A stretch of 64,000 nt of DNA from an uncultured SAR86 cluster bacterium (GTDB lineage Bacteria > Pseudomonadota > Gammaproteobacteria > Magnimaribacterales > D2472). The first letter of the stretch is position 1. Each line of letters starts with the position of its first letter. This document shows, piece by piece, positions 1-8,063 of the stretch. Made by a program: the position numbers and the translations under genes. Where the stretch lies: positions 124,001 through 188,000 of the forward strand of contig CACEAP010000003.1 of the NCBI GenBank assembly GCA_902557645.1, written 5' to 3'. The notes under the pieces were generated by a model. It worked only from the letters and a program-made list of their open reading frames with translations, was not told the DNA's origin and searched no databases.

Positions 1-1
1 A

Positions 2-43
2 AGCAACAGGATTAAAGTTAAAACAACTTGTTTAATGGTGTAA
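2..43 (+). CDS. 3' end of an upstream gene, possibly truB (partial)
   Basis: An open frame enters from the left edge and stops with TAA at 41-43; the last residues read SNRIKVKTTCLMV. In gammaproteobacteria the gene before rpsO-pnp is usually truB (tRNA pseudouridine-55 synthase), and a basic, hydrophobic ending is compatible with a TruB C-terminus. Only 13 codons are visible, so the identity rests on context alone. The next 78 bases to rpsO hold no obvious terminator. Confidence 0.3.
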   Translation, partial: SNRIKVKTTCLMV

Positions 44-121
44 TAAGTACTAAGCTACGCGCTCAGACTTTAGATATACGAGGTTTGAATTCATTTAATA
101 CATGTATATCAAGGATATAAA

Positions 122-391
122 ATGGCTTTATTAACAGAAGAAAAAGCAAGCATTGTAAGTAAATTCCAGAAAAGTGACACTGACACTGGTTCTCCAGAAG
201 TTCAAATAGCTTTGCTGACTGAAAACATAAATAAGCTTCAAGATCACTTCAAAACCCATAAAAAAGATCATCATTCAAGGACTGGTCTAATTAGAATGGT
301 TAATTTAAGAAGAAAACTGCTCGCATATTTAAAGAAAAAAGACCAAGACAGTTACTTAAAGACCATTAAAGCACTTAAATTACGTGGATAA
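122..391 (+). CDS. rpsO: 30S ribosomal protein S15
   Basis: This is ribosomal protein S15, a primary 16S rRNA-binding protein of the small-subunit platform. The 89-residue length equals that of E. coli S15. The conserved helical core is visible, with the [11 protein letters not shown] segment near residue 22 and the basic [22 protein letters not shown] region in the second half. ATG at 122 follows AAGGA at a normal distance. It lies 23 bp before pnp, the classic rpsO-pnp pair. In E. coli S15 represses its own translation through a leader pseudoknot; I did not find that structure in the 78-base leader. Confidence 0.97.
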   Translation: MALLTEEKASIVSKFQKSDTDTGSPEVQIALLTENINKLQDHFKTHKKDHHSRTGLIRMVNLRRKLLAYLKKKDQDSYLKTIKALKLRG

Positions 392-414
392 AATAATAAA
401 TAAAAAGGAAAATT

Positions 415-2508
415 GTGGAAAATAATAAATTAGAATCTTCAACAGTAGAGTTTGCATATGGCAATAAAACTGTAAAATTAGAAACTCATAAAGTAGCCAG
501 ACAAACTACTGGAGCAGTCTTAGTAACAATTGATGATTTAGTTGTTCTTGCTACTGTAGTTGCAAAAAAGGAAGCAGATCCTGCAAAAGATTTTTTTCCT
601 TTAGCTGTCTTTTATCAAGAGAAATTTTATGCAACTGGAGCAATTCCAGGCGGATTTTTTAAAAGAGAGGCGCGTCCAACTGAAAGAGAAACATTAACCT
701 CAAGACTTATAGATAGACCAGTCAGACCACTCTTCCCAGATGGTTTTAAGAATGAAGTGCAGGTTTTTTGCACAGTATTATCATCTGGTAAAGATTATAA
801 TCCTGACATAGCTTCTATGATTGGAACATCTGCAGCTTTATGTGTTGCAGGAGTTCCATTTGATGGGCCTATGGGTGCAGCAAGAGTTGGATTTGTTGAT
901 GGTAACTATGTACTTAATCCATCTTATGAAGAGTTAGAAAATTCATATCTTGATATGGTTGTTGCTGGCACTGAAGAAGCTGTCTTAATGGTTGAGTCTG
1001 AAGCTAAAGAATTAAGTGAAGATCTGATGTTGGGAGCTGTTTTATTTGCACATCAAGAAATGCAAGCAGTAATTAAAGGCTGTCAAGAACTTAAAGATAA
1101 AGCTGGTAAAGAAGATTGGGCTGTTGAAAAAGATGAAGAAACTCCTATTTTTTATTCAGAGCTTAAAGAAAAACACTCTGATGCAATTGGAGAAGCATTT
1201 AAGATTGTAAATAAAAGTGAAAGAGTAGAAGCATTAGGAACCATTAAAAATACTATCCTTGATGAATATAAAGATATAGATGAAATTAAAATGTCTAAAG
1301 TCTTAGGTGCTTTTAAAAAATTAGAATCTGATATTGTAAGAACAAGCATTATTGAGAATAAAACAAGAATAGACGGCAGAGATGAAGATACTGTTAGGCC
1401 AATTTTTGTAGAAACTGGAATTTTACCTAAAACTCATGGATCAGCATTATTCACTAGAGGTGAAACACAAGCACTAGTTGTTGCAACTTTAGGCTCAACT
1501 AGAGACGCGCAAAGAATAGAATCCATTGAGGGACAAGGTACGGATCATTTTATGCTTCATTATAATTTTCCTGCATACAGTGTTGGAGAGATAGGTATGC
1601 CAATGGGACCTAAAAGAAGAGAAATTGGCCATGGTAATTTAGCAAAAAGGGCAATTAAAGCTGTGCTACCTGATACTGATGATTTTGGTTATACATTAAG
1701 AGTAGTTTCTGAAATAACAGAATCTAATGGATCAAGCTCAATGGCAACAGTATGTGGAACTTCATTATCTTTAATGGATGCTGGTGTTCCATTAACAAGT
1801 CCAGTAGCAGGCATTGCTATGGGCCTTATTAAAGAGGGAGATAATTTTGCTGTTCTTACAGATATCTTAGGAGATGAGGATCATCTTGGAGATATGGATT
1901 TTAAAGTAGCAGGAACAGAATCAGGCATTACTGCTCTTCAAATGGATATTAAGATTCAGGGAATAAATGAAGCTATTATGGAAGTTGCCTTAACTAAAGC
2001 CAAAGCTGCTAGGCATCATATACTTAATGAAATGAATGCTGTAATCAACAAAGCAAATGAATTATCTGAACACACTCCTGCAATGAAGAAATTTGTAGTC
2101 CATACAGATAAAATCAAAGAAATCATTGGTAAGGGCGGAGCTGTAATTAAAGGCATGCAAGAAAAAACTGGAGCAACTGTTGATATTAATGATGATGGTA
2201 CTGTTGCAGTATTTGGACAAACTCAAAGCGCTATGCTTGAAGCTGTAGAAATTATTGAATCAATAATCGAAGATCCTGAATTAAATAAAGTATACAAAGG
2301 AACTGTTGTAAAAATTGTTGAATTTGGAGCTTTTGTTAACATTCTTCCTGGCAAAGATGGCTTATTGCATATATCAGAAATAGCAGAAGAAAGAACAGAA
2401 GATGTTAATGCTGTGCTTAAAGAAGGGCAAGAAGTAGAAGTTAAGCTAATAGGTTTCGATCGTGGAAAGATGAAATTATCGATGAAAGCTTTGCTTAATA
2501 AAGAATAA
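415..2508 (+). CDS. pnp: Polyribonucleotide nucleotidyltransferase (PNPase)
   Basis: PNPase is the phosphorolytic 3'-5' exoribonuclease of the RNA degradosome. The 697 residues (E. coli 711) show the expected order: a first RNase PH domain (about 10-215), a helical linker, a second RNase PH domain (about 315-540) with [14 protein letters not shown], a KH domain around 550-610 with [12 protein letters not shown], and an S1 domain from about 625 with [19 protein letters not shown]. Translation starts at GTG 415, preceded by AAAAAGGAAAA; no ATG fits. The C-terminal tail after S1 is almost absent. It is probably co-transcribed with rpsO. Confidence 0.97.
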   Translation: MENNKLESSTVEFAYGNKTVKLETHKVARQTTGAVLVTIDDLVVLATVVAKKEADPAKDFFPLAVFYQEKFYATGAIPGGFFKREARPTERETLTSRLIDRPVRPLFPDGFKNEVQVFCTVLSSGKDYNPDIASMIGTSAALCVAGVPFDGPMGAARVGFVDGNYVLNPSYEELENSYLDMVVAGTEEAVLMVESEAKELSEDLMLGAVLFAHQEMQAVIKGCQELKDKAGKEDWAVEKDEETPIFYSELKEKHSDAIGEAFKIVNKSERVEALGTIKNTILDEYKDIDEIKMSKVLGAFKKLESDIVRTSIIENKTRIDGRDEDTVRPIFVETGILPKTHGSALFTRGETQALVVATLGSTRDAQRIESIEGQGTDHFMLHYNFPAYSVGEIGMPMGPKRREIGHGNLAKRAIKAVLPDTDDFGYTLRVVSEITESNGSSSMATVCGTSLSLMDAGVPLTSPVAGIAMGLIKEGDNFAVLTDILGDEDHLGDMDFKVAGTESGITALQMDIKIQGINEAIMEVALTKAKAARHHILNEMNAVINKANELSEHTPAMKKFVVHTDKIKEIIGKGGAVIKGMQEKTGATVDINDDGTVAVFGQTQSAMLEAVEIIESIIEDPELNKVYKGTVVKIVEFGAFVNILPGKDGLLHISEIAEERTEDVNAVLKEGQEVEVKLIGFDRGKMKLSMKALLNKE

Positions 2509-2577
2509 ATTAAAAGTCAAATTAAGCAACTAAAATTTATATATAAAATTTGATCCTTTTTCCTTTTTATGGTTTTA

Positions 2578-2583
2578 TATAAT
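2578..2583 (+). promoter_or_regulatory. Possible -10 element for the small membrane protein gene
   Basis: A perfect TATAAT lies 39 bp upstream of the start at 2622. No good -35 hexamer sits at the right distance (TTGATC at 2550-2555 is 22 bp away). Since pnp ends at 2508 and the gap is 113 bp, an independent promoter is plausible but unproven. Confidence 0.35.
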
Positions 2584-2608
2584 CTGCAAATCATATATAA
2601 ACCTAAAT

Positions 2609-2616
2609 AGGGGGAG
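2609..2616 (+). promoter_or_regulatory. Unusually strong ribosome binding site
   Basis: AGGGGGAG lies 5 bases before ATG 2622. Most genes in this window have weak or no Shine-Dalgarno sequences, so a purine run this rich in G suggests high translation of the small protein that follows. Confidence 0.55.
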
Positions 2617-2621
2617 TTAAT

Positions 2622-2837
2622 ATGGATAATGCATGGAGAATGATAAACGACTTAGTTAGTAATCTAACAGGTGTTATAATAGGAATTCTAGGACTAGGAA
2701 TTGTTGGAAGCTTGGCTTTTGGCGATATGCTTGGACTAGATGTTATAGGTAATATAACTGCTTTAGTTAGCGAATTAGCTAATGGTGGAGTTGTAGGACT
2801 ACTTGTTTTAGCAGTTCTAATGAGTCTGCTTAAGTAA
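2622..2837 (+). CDS. Small two-helix membrane protein, unknown function
   Basis: This 71-residue protein is not one I recognise. It has a short polar N-terminus (MDNAWRMINDLVSN), a glycine-rich hydrophobic segment at about 15-35, a central stretch with GLDVIGNITALVSEL, and a second hydrophobic segment at about 54-70 ending in LLK, so two membrane helices are likely. A very strong ribosome binding site precedes it and a very strong terminator follows it. The next gene encodes a similar-sized protein with a matching layout, suggesting a tandem pair. High expression is inferred from the signals; no function can be assigned. Confidence 0.7.
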   Translation: MDNAWRMINDLVSNLTGVIIGILGLGIVGSLAFGDMLGLDVIGNITALVSELANGGVVGLLVLAVLMSLLK

Positions 2838-2846
2838 TTACTTAAG
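2829..2846 (+). repeat. Perfect 18-bp palindrome over a stop codon
   Basis: CTTAAGTAATTACTTAAG is identical on both strands. It covers the last codons and the TAA stop (2835-2837) of the small membrane protein gene and lies 7 bp before the terminator stem. It could be a binding site for a dimeric protein or a second RNA hairpin; nothing here decides between them. Confidence 0.6.
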
Positions 2847-2853
2847 ATCTCTT

Positions 2854-2888
2854 GTTAAGAAGGGCGTAAGCCCTTCTTAACTTTTTTT
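2854..2888 (+). terminator. Strong rho-independent terminator
   Basis: A perfect 12-bp stem (GTTAAGAAGGGC at 2854-2865 with its complement at 2870-2881) is closed by a GTAA tetraloop of the GNRA type and followed by seven T. It is the clearest intrinsic terminator in the window. It ends only 6 bp before the ATG of the next small gene, so that gene is either expressed by read-through or is largely shut off from this transcript. Confidence 0.93.
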
Positions 2889-2894
2889 AATACA

Positions 2895-3128
2895 ATGAAC
2901 TTCAAAGTCACACTAGCCAGTCTAACTACCTTTCTAAATAAGGTTACTAAATTATTAATACCTCTAGTAGTTGTTTCATTATTACTAGGTATAATTTTTG
3001 GAACAGATACTCCTTTTGTAGGAGATGTCTATAAGAATGTATCAGATATATTAAATATGCTTGGTGAGGATGCTCTTCTTGCTTTAATATCTATAATTAT
3101 AATTCTTGCTTATTTAAAAAGAGATTAA
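2895..3128 (+). CDS. Second small two-helix membrane protein, unknown function
   Basis: This 77-residue protein has a basic N-terminus, a hydrophobic helix at about 20-37 (LLIPLVVVSLLLGIIFG), a middle part with DVYKNVSDILNMLGEDALL, and a second helix at about 58-72 ending in LKRD. The pattern of helix, FG, D-V-x-x-N, amphipathic stretch, helix and LK-terminus parallels the upstream protein, so the two are probably diverged duplicates. ATG 2895 has no Shine-Dalgarno sequence because the terminator of the first gene ends just before it. A TTG or other downstream start is possible. I do not recognise the family. Confidence 0.6.
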   Translation: MNFKVTLASLTTFLNKVTKLLIPLVVVSLLLGIIFGTDTPFVGDVYKNVSDILNMLGEDALLALISIIIILAYLKRD

Positions 3129-3150
3129 GTTAGTTAAATAATTGGCAAAT

Positions 3151-3169
3151 AAAAAGATTCCTTCTTTTT
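3151..3169. terminator. Weak bidirectional hairpin between convergent genes
   Basis: AAAAAGA and TCTTTTT form a 7-bp inverted repeat around TTCCT, in the 82-bp gap between the plus-strand small gene and the minus-strand tRNA-Met. It could end transcripts from both sides, but the stem is AT-rich and weak. Confidence 0.3.
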
Positions 3170-3210
3170 AATATTCTTATATCTTAAATTATCTAGTAAT
3201 ATTCTATGAA

Positions 3211-3287
3211 TGGTGGCTATGGGTGGAATTGAACCACCGACCCCAGCGTTATGAGTGCTGTGCTCTAACCATCTGAGCTACATAGCC
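3211..3287 (-). tRNA. tRNA-Met(CAT), elongator
   Basis: Read on the minus strand, a full cloverleaf runs from GGCTATG to GCCACCA, with the 3' CCA encoded. The D arm has AGCTCAGATGGTTAGAGC, the anticodon loop is CTCATAA with anticodon CAT, and the T arm is GGTTCAATTCC. The body closely matches E. coli elongator tRNA-Met (GTAGCTCAG..GAGCACA.CACTCATAA.G.TGGGG). It is unlike initiator tRNA, which has a mismatched first pair and GGG/CCC anticodon stem, and unlike tRNA-Ile2. It lies 56 bp downstream of ychF on the same strand. Confidence 0.93.
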
Positions 3288-3343
3288 AAGCGTATGATAA
3301 TAATTAGTATACCGAAAGAGTCAACTATTATTTTAAAATCTTA

Positions 3344-4432
3344 TTAAACATTGAACTTAAAATGAATTACGTCACCATCTTTAACTAAATAATCTTTTCC
3401 TTCTAATCGCCACTTACCATTTTCTTTAGAGCCACTTTCACCATTATTATTAATATAATCGGTAAATCCTATAACTTCAGCTTTAATAAAACCTCTTTGA
3501 AAGTCTGTATGGATTACTCCTGCTGCATTAGGCGCAAGCGCATTTGTTGGAATTGTCCATGCTCTTATTTCTTGAGGACCTGCTGTAAAAAAAGTATGCA
3601 ATCCAAGAATCTCATATCCTTTAAAAATAACTTTATTAAGCACTGGCTCATCCATACCCATTAACTCTAAATATTCATTTTTTTCATCATCATTTAATAA
3701 TGATATTTCTTGTTCAATTTTAATGAAGGTTGGGACCACATCATGATCATTCTGTTTAGCAAAATCTTCAAGGTTGCTTAAAAGCTTCATTGATTTTTTA
3801 TCATCCGATACATTTGCAATATAAAACATTGGCTTAACAGTTAGCAGATTTAAAGTCTTTATATAAGTCTGCTCATCTTCAGAATATTCTATTAAAGAGA
3901 TGAAATTCCCAGATTCTAATTTAGATTTAATTGTCATTAAGAGCTCATAATTTTTTTTAATTTCTTGGTCTGAAGTTTTTAGTAACTTTTCTGTTTTTAA
4001 TATTCGCTTAGAAATGGTTTCGATGTCAGCAAAAATAAGTTCTAGATTAATAATTTCAGCATCACGCACAGGGTCAATAGATCCATCAACATGAGTAATA
4101 TTTTGATCCTCAAAACATCTAACTACATGAGCAAGAGCTTGCATTTCTCTAATATTTGATAAAAATGCATTTCCAAGACCTTCGCCCTCAGACGCCCCCT
4201 TTACAAGTCCAGCTATATCAACCAGATCAAGTGTTGCGCGAATAATTTTTTTTGAGTTAACAATATCTTGTAACATATCTAAGCGATTATCTGGCAAAGG
4301 TACAATTCCTACATTTGGCTCAATAGTACAAAAAGGAAAGTTTTCTGCAGGAATAGCGGACTTGGTCAAAGCATTAAAAAGAGTAGACTTCCCAACATTA
4401 GGTAAACCTATAATTCCACATTTGAAACCCAT
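3344..4432 (-). CDS. ychF: Ribosome-associated ATPase YchF (OLA1 family)
   Basis: YchF is an Obg-family P-loop protein that prefers ATP and binds ribosomes. The 362 residues match the usual length of 363. The first motif GLPNVGKST is at about residues 9-17, DLVDIAGLVKGASEGEGLGN forms the G3/switch region near 67, and ANVSDD near 207 replaces the usual guanine-specificity motif. A C-terminal TGS-like domain contains GFTDY and ends in DGDVIHFKFNV. It starts 3 bp after pth, at the end of the lolB-to-ychF run. Confidence 0.96.
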   Translation of the reverse strand: MGFKCGIIGLPNVGKSTLFNALTKSAIPAENFPFCTIEPNVGIVPLPDNRLDMLQDIVNSKKIIRATLDLVDIAGLVKGASEGEGLGNAFLSNIREMQALAHVVRCFEDQNITHVDGSIDPVRDAEIINLELIFADIETISKRILKTEKLLKTSDQEIKKNYELLMTIKSKLESGNFISLIEYSEDEQTYIKTLNLLTVKPMFYIANVSDDKKSMKLLSNLEDFAKQNDHDVVPTFIKIEQEISLLNDDEKNEYLELMGMDEPVLNKVIFKGYEILGLHTFFTAGPQEIRAWTIPTNALAPNAAGVIHTDFQRGFIKAEVIGFTDYINNNGESGSKENGKWRLEGKDYLVKDGDVIHFKFNV

Positions 4433-4435
4433 AAT

Positions 4436-4999
4436 TTATGAATGAAGTTTAAGTTGAGCTTCAGAAAATTTACCATCACATATCAGATCAAACACATTAG
4501 CAAAATCTATATAACTATCTTCAATTAATGTTTTATCTTTAGGTTTAAATTTATTTAATACCCATTTAGTGACGTCATCTTTATTGCCTGGGTGACCAAT
4601 GCCAATTCTAATCCTATAAAAATCCTTTGTACCTACCTTACTAAAAATATCTTTTAAACCATTATGACCACCATGACCGCCACCAAGTTTTATTTTTGTC
4701 TCTCCTGGATTAAGGTCTAGATCGTCATGGAATACAACAATATCTTTTGGCACTATATTAGAATAGCGCATTATTTTTTGTACTGTTGAACCAGAATTAT
4801 TTACGTAAGTTAGAGGAATAATCCAATGAATTTTATTATTGTGCGAGGTTGCAACTTTTGCGTGTAACTTCTCTTTTAAGATGAATTCAGTATTGAAACT
4901 TGCGGCTAGTTTTAATAACCAATCTTTACCAATATTATGCTTGGTTTCATCATATTTAGCACCAGGATTTCCAATGCCAATAAAACATAATTTTGACAC
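4436..4999 (-). CDS. pth: Peptidyl-tRNA hydrolase
   Basis: Pth recycles tRNA from prematurely released peptidyl-tRNAs. In the 187-residue protein (E. coli 194) the family signatures are clear: IGNPGAKYDETKHNIG near the N-terminus with the catalytic histidine in KHNIG, VNNSG near 67, and FHDDLDLNPGETKIKLGGGHGGHNGLKDI near 90-118. The start is GTG at 4999, giving the standard MSKLCFIGIGNPG beginning. It lies 3 bp from rplY and 3 bp from ychF, so the three are surely one transcript. Confidence 0.96.
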   Translation of the reverse strand: MSKLCFIGIGNPGAKYDETKHNIGKDWLLKLAASFNTEFILKEKLHAKVATSHNNKIHWIIPLTYVNNSGSTVQKIMRYSNIVPKDIVVFHDDLDLNPGETKIKLGGGHGGHNGLKDIFSKVGTKDFYRIRIGIGHPGNKDDVTKWVLNKFKPKDKTLIEDSYIDFANVFDLICDGKFSEAQLKLHS

Positions 5000-5002
5000 T
5001 AT

Positions 5003-5713
5003 TTAGCTTTCTTCGGAGCCTTCATCAGGAGTTTCATTATCTTCAGCTGCATCATCTCCTTCCTCACCTTCAGAAGCTTCAGCGCCATCTTCTCCTTCTT
5101 CCAATCCTTCTTCTTCAATTGGATCCTCTTCAACAGCCTTAGGAGCATTAACAGAGACAACCATTTGGTCTTGTCCGTCATCTAAACCAGAAATTTCGGC
5201 ACCTTCTGGTAAAGATAGTTCAGTTAATCTAATACCTTCACCAAGCTCTATATTGGCAACATCCACTTCAATTGCTTCTGGTATATCTCCAGCAAGACAC
5301 ATAACTTCGATTTCACGAAGTAGCTTGGTAAGAACACCGCCTTCCATTTTTACACCATTACAATCATCTTCATTTAGAAACCTAAATGGAACAACAACTT
5401 TAAGCTTAGTTTTTCTTGAAACTCTTAAAAAATCTGCATGCAAGAATTTTCCTTTTGCTGGATCTCTTTGCAATTCTTTCAGTACAACCTTTTCTTCTTT
5501 GTCACCAATTTTTATTTTTAAGACCTGAGTATAAAAAAGTTCATTTTGGGAGGCTTTAGTGAGTTCATTTAAAGGTAATTTAATATTTTCACCTGGTAAT
5601 TCATTACCGTATATAACAGCAGGAACCATTACATCAATATTTCTTATAACTCTGGCTTTATTAGATCCAGTTCTTTCTCTTGGATCGGCATTTAAAATTA
5701 TTTCTTGTGTCAT
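5003..5713 (-). CDS. rplY: 50S ribosomal protein L25 (CTC/TL5 type) with long acidic tail
   Basis: L25 binds 5S rRNA. This is the two-domain type: an N-terminal 5S-binding domain (about 1-93, starting with LNADPRERTGSNKARVIRN) and a C-terminal TL5-like domain (about 95-185) with FRVSRKTKLKVVVPFRF-like strands. After residue 187 comes a 50-residue tail made almost wholly of Glu, Asp, Gly and Ala, longer than in most relatives. It sits between prs and pth, its usual place. Start ATG 5713. Confidence 0.93.
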   Translation of the reverse strand: MTQEIILNADPRERTGSNKARVIRNIDVMVPAVIYGNELPGENIKLPLNELTKASQNELFYTQVLKIKIGDKEEKVVLKELQRDPAKGKFLHADFLRVSRKTKLKVVVPFRFLNEDDCNGVKMEGGVLTKLLREIEVMCLAGDIPEAIEVDVANIELGEGIRLTELSLPEGAEISGLDDGQDQMVVSVNAPKAVEEDPIEEEGLEEGEDGAEASEGEEGDDAAEDNETPDEGSEES

Positions 5714-5724
5714 ATTTACTCCTG

Positions 5725-6687
5725 TTACGTAAACATTGCGCTTAGAGACTCTTCATTACTCAGTCTTCTTATACATTCAGCAATTGTAGGTCCTAGCGAA
5801 ATGACGCGTATTTTACTGCATTTTTGTCCATCCTGGGACAATGGAATAGAATTAGTTACTACTAATTCATCCATAGAAGAGTTAGATATTCTTTCAATTG
5901 CTGGACCAGATAAGACGGGATGAGTGATATAAGCTTTCACACTCGCTGCTCCTTCATTTTTAAGCGCCTCTACTGCGTTACAAAGCGTACCAGCAGTATC
6001 AATAATATCATCAGGAACAATACATATCTTACCTTTTACATCTCCAATAATATTCATAACTTCTGATTCATTTGCAGCTGCTCTTCTTTTATCAATGATT
6101 GCTAATTCAGCTCCGTCAAGCTGTTTTGCAACAGCTCTTGATCTAACCACTCCTCCAACGTCAGGTGAAACTACAACAACATCATTCATGTTACCTTTAC
6201 TTTGAATCTTTATATCTTGAACCATCAATCCAGTCGCATAGACATTATCTGCCGGCATATCAAAAAAACCTTGGATTGTTTCTGAATGTAAATCAACTGT
6301 TAGAACCCTATCAATACCAACACTATGCAACATATCAGCTACAACTTTAGCACTAATAGGAACTCTTGCAGACCTTACTCTTCTATCCTGTCTTGCATAC
6401 CCATAATAAGGAATCACTGCAGTTATTCTTGATGCGGAGGATCTTTTTAAGGCGTCTGCAAGAAGCATAAGCTCCATTAGATTTTTATTTGTAGGAGCAC
6501 ATGTTGGCTGAATTATAAAAGTATCATGACCTCTAACATTTTCTTCAATTTCAACTTTTATTTCTCCATCTGAAAAATATCCTATATCTGCTGCAGATAT
6601 TTTCATTCCTAAAATCTTAGCAACTTCATTAGCAAGATCGCTATTAGAAGTTCCAGTAAAAATATCTAAATTTGGCTTACTTATCAT
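5725..6687 (-). CDS. prs: Ribose-phosphate pyrophosphokinase
   Basis: Prs makes PRPP from ribose 5-phosphate and ATP for nucleotide, histidine and tryptophan synthesis. The 320 residues fit the class I enzyme (315). Visible motifs are [10 protein letters not shown] at the start, the ATP loop region [20 protein letters not shown] near 96-116, [11 protein letters not shown] near 131, and the PRPP-binding loop [20 protein letters not shown] near 220-238. It lies 21 bp after tRNA-Gln and 11 bp before rplY on the minus strand. Confidence 0.97.
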   Translation of the reverse strand: MISKPNLDIFTGTSNSDLANEVAKILGMKISAADIGYFSDGEIKVEIEENVRGHDTFIIQPTCAPTNKNLMELMLLADALKRSSASRITAVIPYYGYARQDRRVRSARVPISAKVVADMLHSVGIDRVLTVDLHSETIQGFFDMPADNVYATGLMVQDIKIQSKGNMNDVVVVSPDVGGVVRSRAVAKQLDGAELAIIDKRRAAANESEVMNIIGDVKGKICIVPDDIIDTAGTLCNAVEALKNEGAASVKAYITHPVLSGPAIERISNSSMDELVVTNSIPLSQDGQKCSKIRVISLGPTIAECIRRLSNEESLSAMFT

Positions 6688-6708
6688 AATTGCAAATTAT
6701 ATCAAAAT

Positions 6709-6783
6709 TGGCTGGGGTGGGAGGATTCGAACCTCCGCATGACGGGATCAAAACCCGTTGCCTTACCGCTTGGCTACACCCCA
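6709..6783 (-). tRNA. tRNA-Gln(TTG)
   Basis: On the minus strand the gene reads from TGGGGTGTAGCC to CACCCCAGCCA, with encoded CCA and a discriminator G. The 7-bp acceptor stem, D arm (GCCAAGCGGTAAGGC), anticodon stem ACGGG/CCCGT around TTTTGAT (anticodon TTG) and T arm (GGTTCGAATCC) are all intact. A tRNA-Gln between ispE and prs is a conserved gammaproteobacterial arrangement. It starts only 3 bp after the ispE stop, so it is probably processed from the mRNA. Confidence 0.96.
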
Positions 6784-6786
6784 ATG

Positions 6787-7599
6787 TTAACTCACACCTC
6801 TTAAAGGTGAATATTGTATAGCTTCAGCTAAAAAGAATCTCCAATTAATTGGGATTATTTCCATTATTTTCTCTAATTCACCCTCATCTTTATATGAAAT
6901 AAACATTGTTGATCCGCTCCCGGTAAGCTTAATATCAAAAGAAGAGATATTTTTGTTATAAAATGATTTAATTTCTGGATACATGCTAAGAAAAGGTTTT
7001 AAAAGAGAGTTCTGTAAATTATCATCTTCCATGAATTTTTTGTTATTTGAATAAAATTCAAATACTTTTTTTGTTGAAGCAATAATATTTGGATATATAA
7101 GAATATATTTAGAATTATCAGATTTCTTTTCTTTAAGCTTATCTCCAATGCCAGACACGTATGCATTTTTCCCATTAAGAAAAAAGGGCACATCAGCTCC
7201 CAGGTCCTTTCCTAATTTCAATAAATTCGTTTGAGAAATTTCAAGTCCCCATAAATTATTTAGCGCAAGCAAAGCGGAAGCTGCATTTGAGCTACCTCCA
7301 CCAAGGCCTGCACCAATTGGTATTTCTTTTTTCAATTTTATATAGATACCTTGCTTAACTTTGTATTTACTTTTAACAAGTTGCACTGCTTTAAATATTA
7401 TATTTTCTTCTAATTTAATAGTGTTAGGGCTGCATTCAATTCTAATCTCTTCGGATTTAGTTATAGATGCCTCTAATTCATCATATAAATTAATAAGTTG
7501 AAAAGCAGATTCTAATTCATGGTAACCATCAGATCTTTTTTTTAATACTTTTAAATATATATTTATTTTTGCAGGCGACTTAAGGATCAAAGTGCTCAT
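6787..7599 (-). CDS. ispE: 4-diphosphocytidyl-2-C-methyl-D-erythritol kinase
   Basis: IspE phosphorylates CDP-methylerythritol in the MEP isoprenoid pathway; the preceding and following steps (IspD and IspF) are encoded as a fusion at 62270-63421. The 270-residue GHMP kinase has SPAKINIYLKVL at residues 8-19, the ATP loop PIGAGLGGGSSNAA at 94-107, and the third GHMP motif LTGSGSTMF near 225. Start ATG 7599 overlaps the lolB stop by 4 bp. Confidence 0.95.
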   Translation of the reverse strand: MSTLILKSPAKINIYLKVLKKRSDGYHELESAFQLINLYDELEASITKSEEIRIECSPNTIKLEENIIFKAVQLVKSKYKVKQGIYIKLKKEIPIGAGLGGGSSNAASALLALNNLWGLEISQTNLLKLGKDLGADVPFFLNGKNAYVSGIGDKLKEKKSDNSKYILIYPNIIASTKKVFEFYSNNKKFMEDDNLQNSLLKPFLSMYPEIKSFYNKNISSFDIKLTGSGSTMFISYKDEGELEKIMEIIPINWRFFLAEAIQYSPLRGVS

Positions 7600-8063
7600 A
7601 ATTTTGTTCTAAGAAATCCATTTATGTAAATGTTATCTACTTCAATATCAAATAGTACCTCTTGATTCTGGGAACGGCTACAGGTCATTTTTATACCATC
7701 AATATTTGTAAATTTTACCTCACTGTTAGATTTGTAGCTTCCAAGGCACCCCATTATTGTTCTATATATAGTTACATGATTTACCCTAGCAAGAGTATTT
7801 TGAGTTTTGTAACTTTCAGGATTTATGGATATACCTTTTTTCAAATCAATATTTACATTTAGGACATTTCCAAATAAAGGCTTATTAACCTGTATAATAA
7901 TACCTTCTGATAAAGGAAATATTACAACACTAAAATTTGAATTATTATTATTTTGAATGAGATTAAACTTACCAATATAATTTTCATCTTGAAATGAAGC
8001 TTTATTCAGAGAAGCGCATGAAACCAATGACAATAAGAGCACCATTGAGAATTTTTTAACCAT
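7596..8063 (-). CDS. lolB: Outer-membrane lipoprotein receptor LolB (probable)
   Basis: LolB accepts lipoproteins from LolA and inserts them into the outer membrane. With ATG 8063 the product is 155 residues and opens with a lipoprotein signal, MVKKFSMVLLLSLVSC, with lipobox LVSC and Cys 16. The body is a run of beta-strand segments (GKFNLIQ, FSVVIFPLSEGIIIQVNKPLFG, CSRSQNQEVLFDIEVDNIYING) as expected for the LolB/LolA fold, but it is shorter than E. coli LolB and similarity is low. The call leans on the conserved hemA-lolB-ispE order. A longer frame exists back to 8093 but would destroy the signal peptide. Its start overlaps the divergent hemA start by 2 bp. Confidence 0.8.
   Translation of the reverse strand: MVKKFSMVLLLSLVSCASLNKASFQDENYIGKFNLIQNNNNSNFSVVIFPLSEGIIIQVNKPLFGNVLNVNIDLKKGISINPESYKTQNTLARVNHVTIYRTIMGCLGSYKSNSEVKFTNIDGIKMTCSRSQNQEVLFDIEVDNIYINGFLRTKL

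Noticed and set aside
2532..2565. AT-rich inverted repeat after pnp as a terminator
   Set aside because: The symmetry of AAATTTATATATAAAATTT is imperfect, the stem is all A/T, and the T-rich run is interrupted.
3211..3287. Alternative reading of the CAT-anticodon tRNA as tRNA-Ile2 or initiator tRNA
   Set aside because: The acceptor, D and anticodon arms match elongator tRNA-Met, and the first base pair is G-C rather than the initiator mismatch.
5253..5528. Open frame on the plus strand opposite rplY
   Set aside because: It is a shadow of the rplY coding strand with no ribosome binding site and no recognisable protein features.
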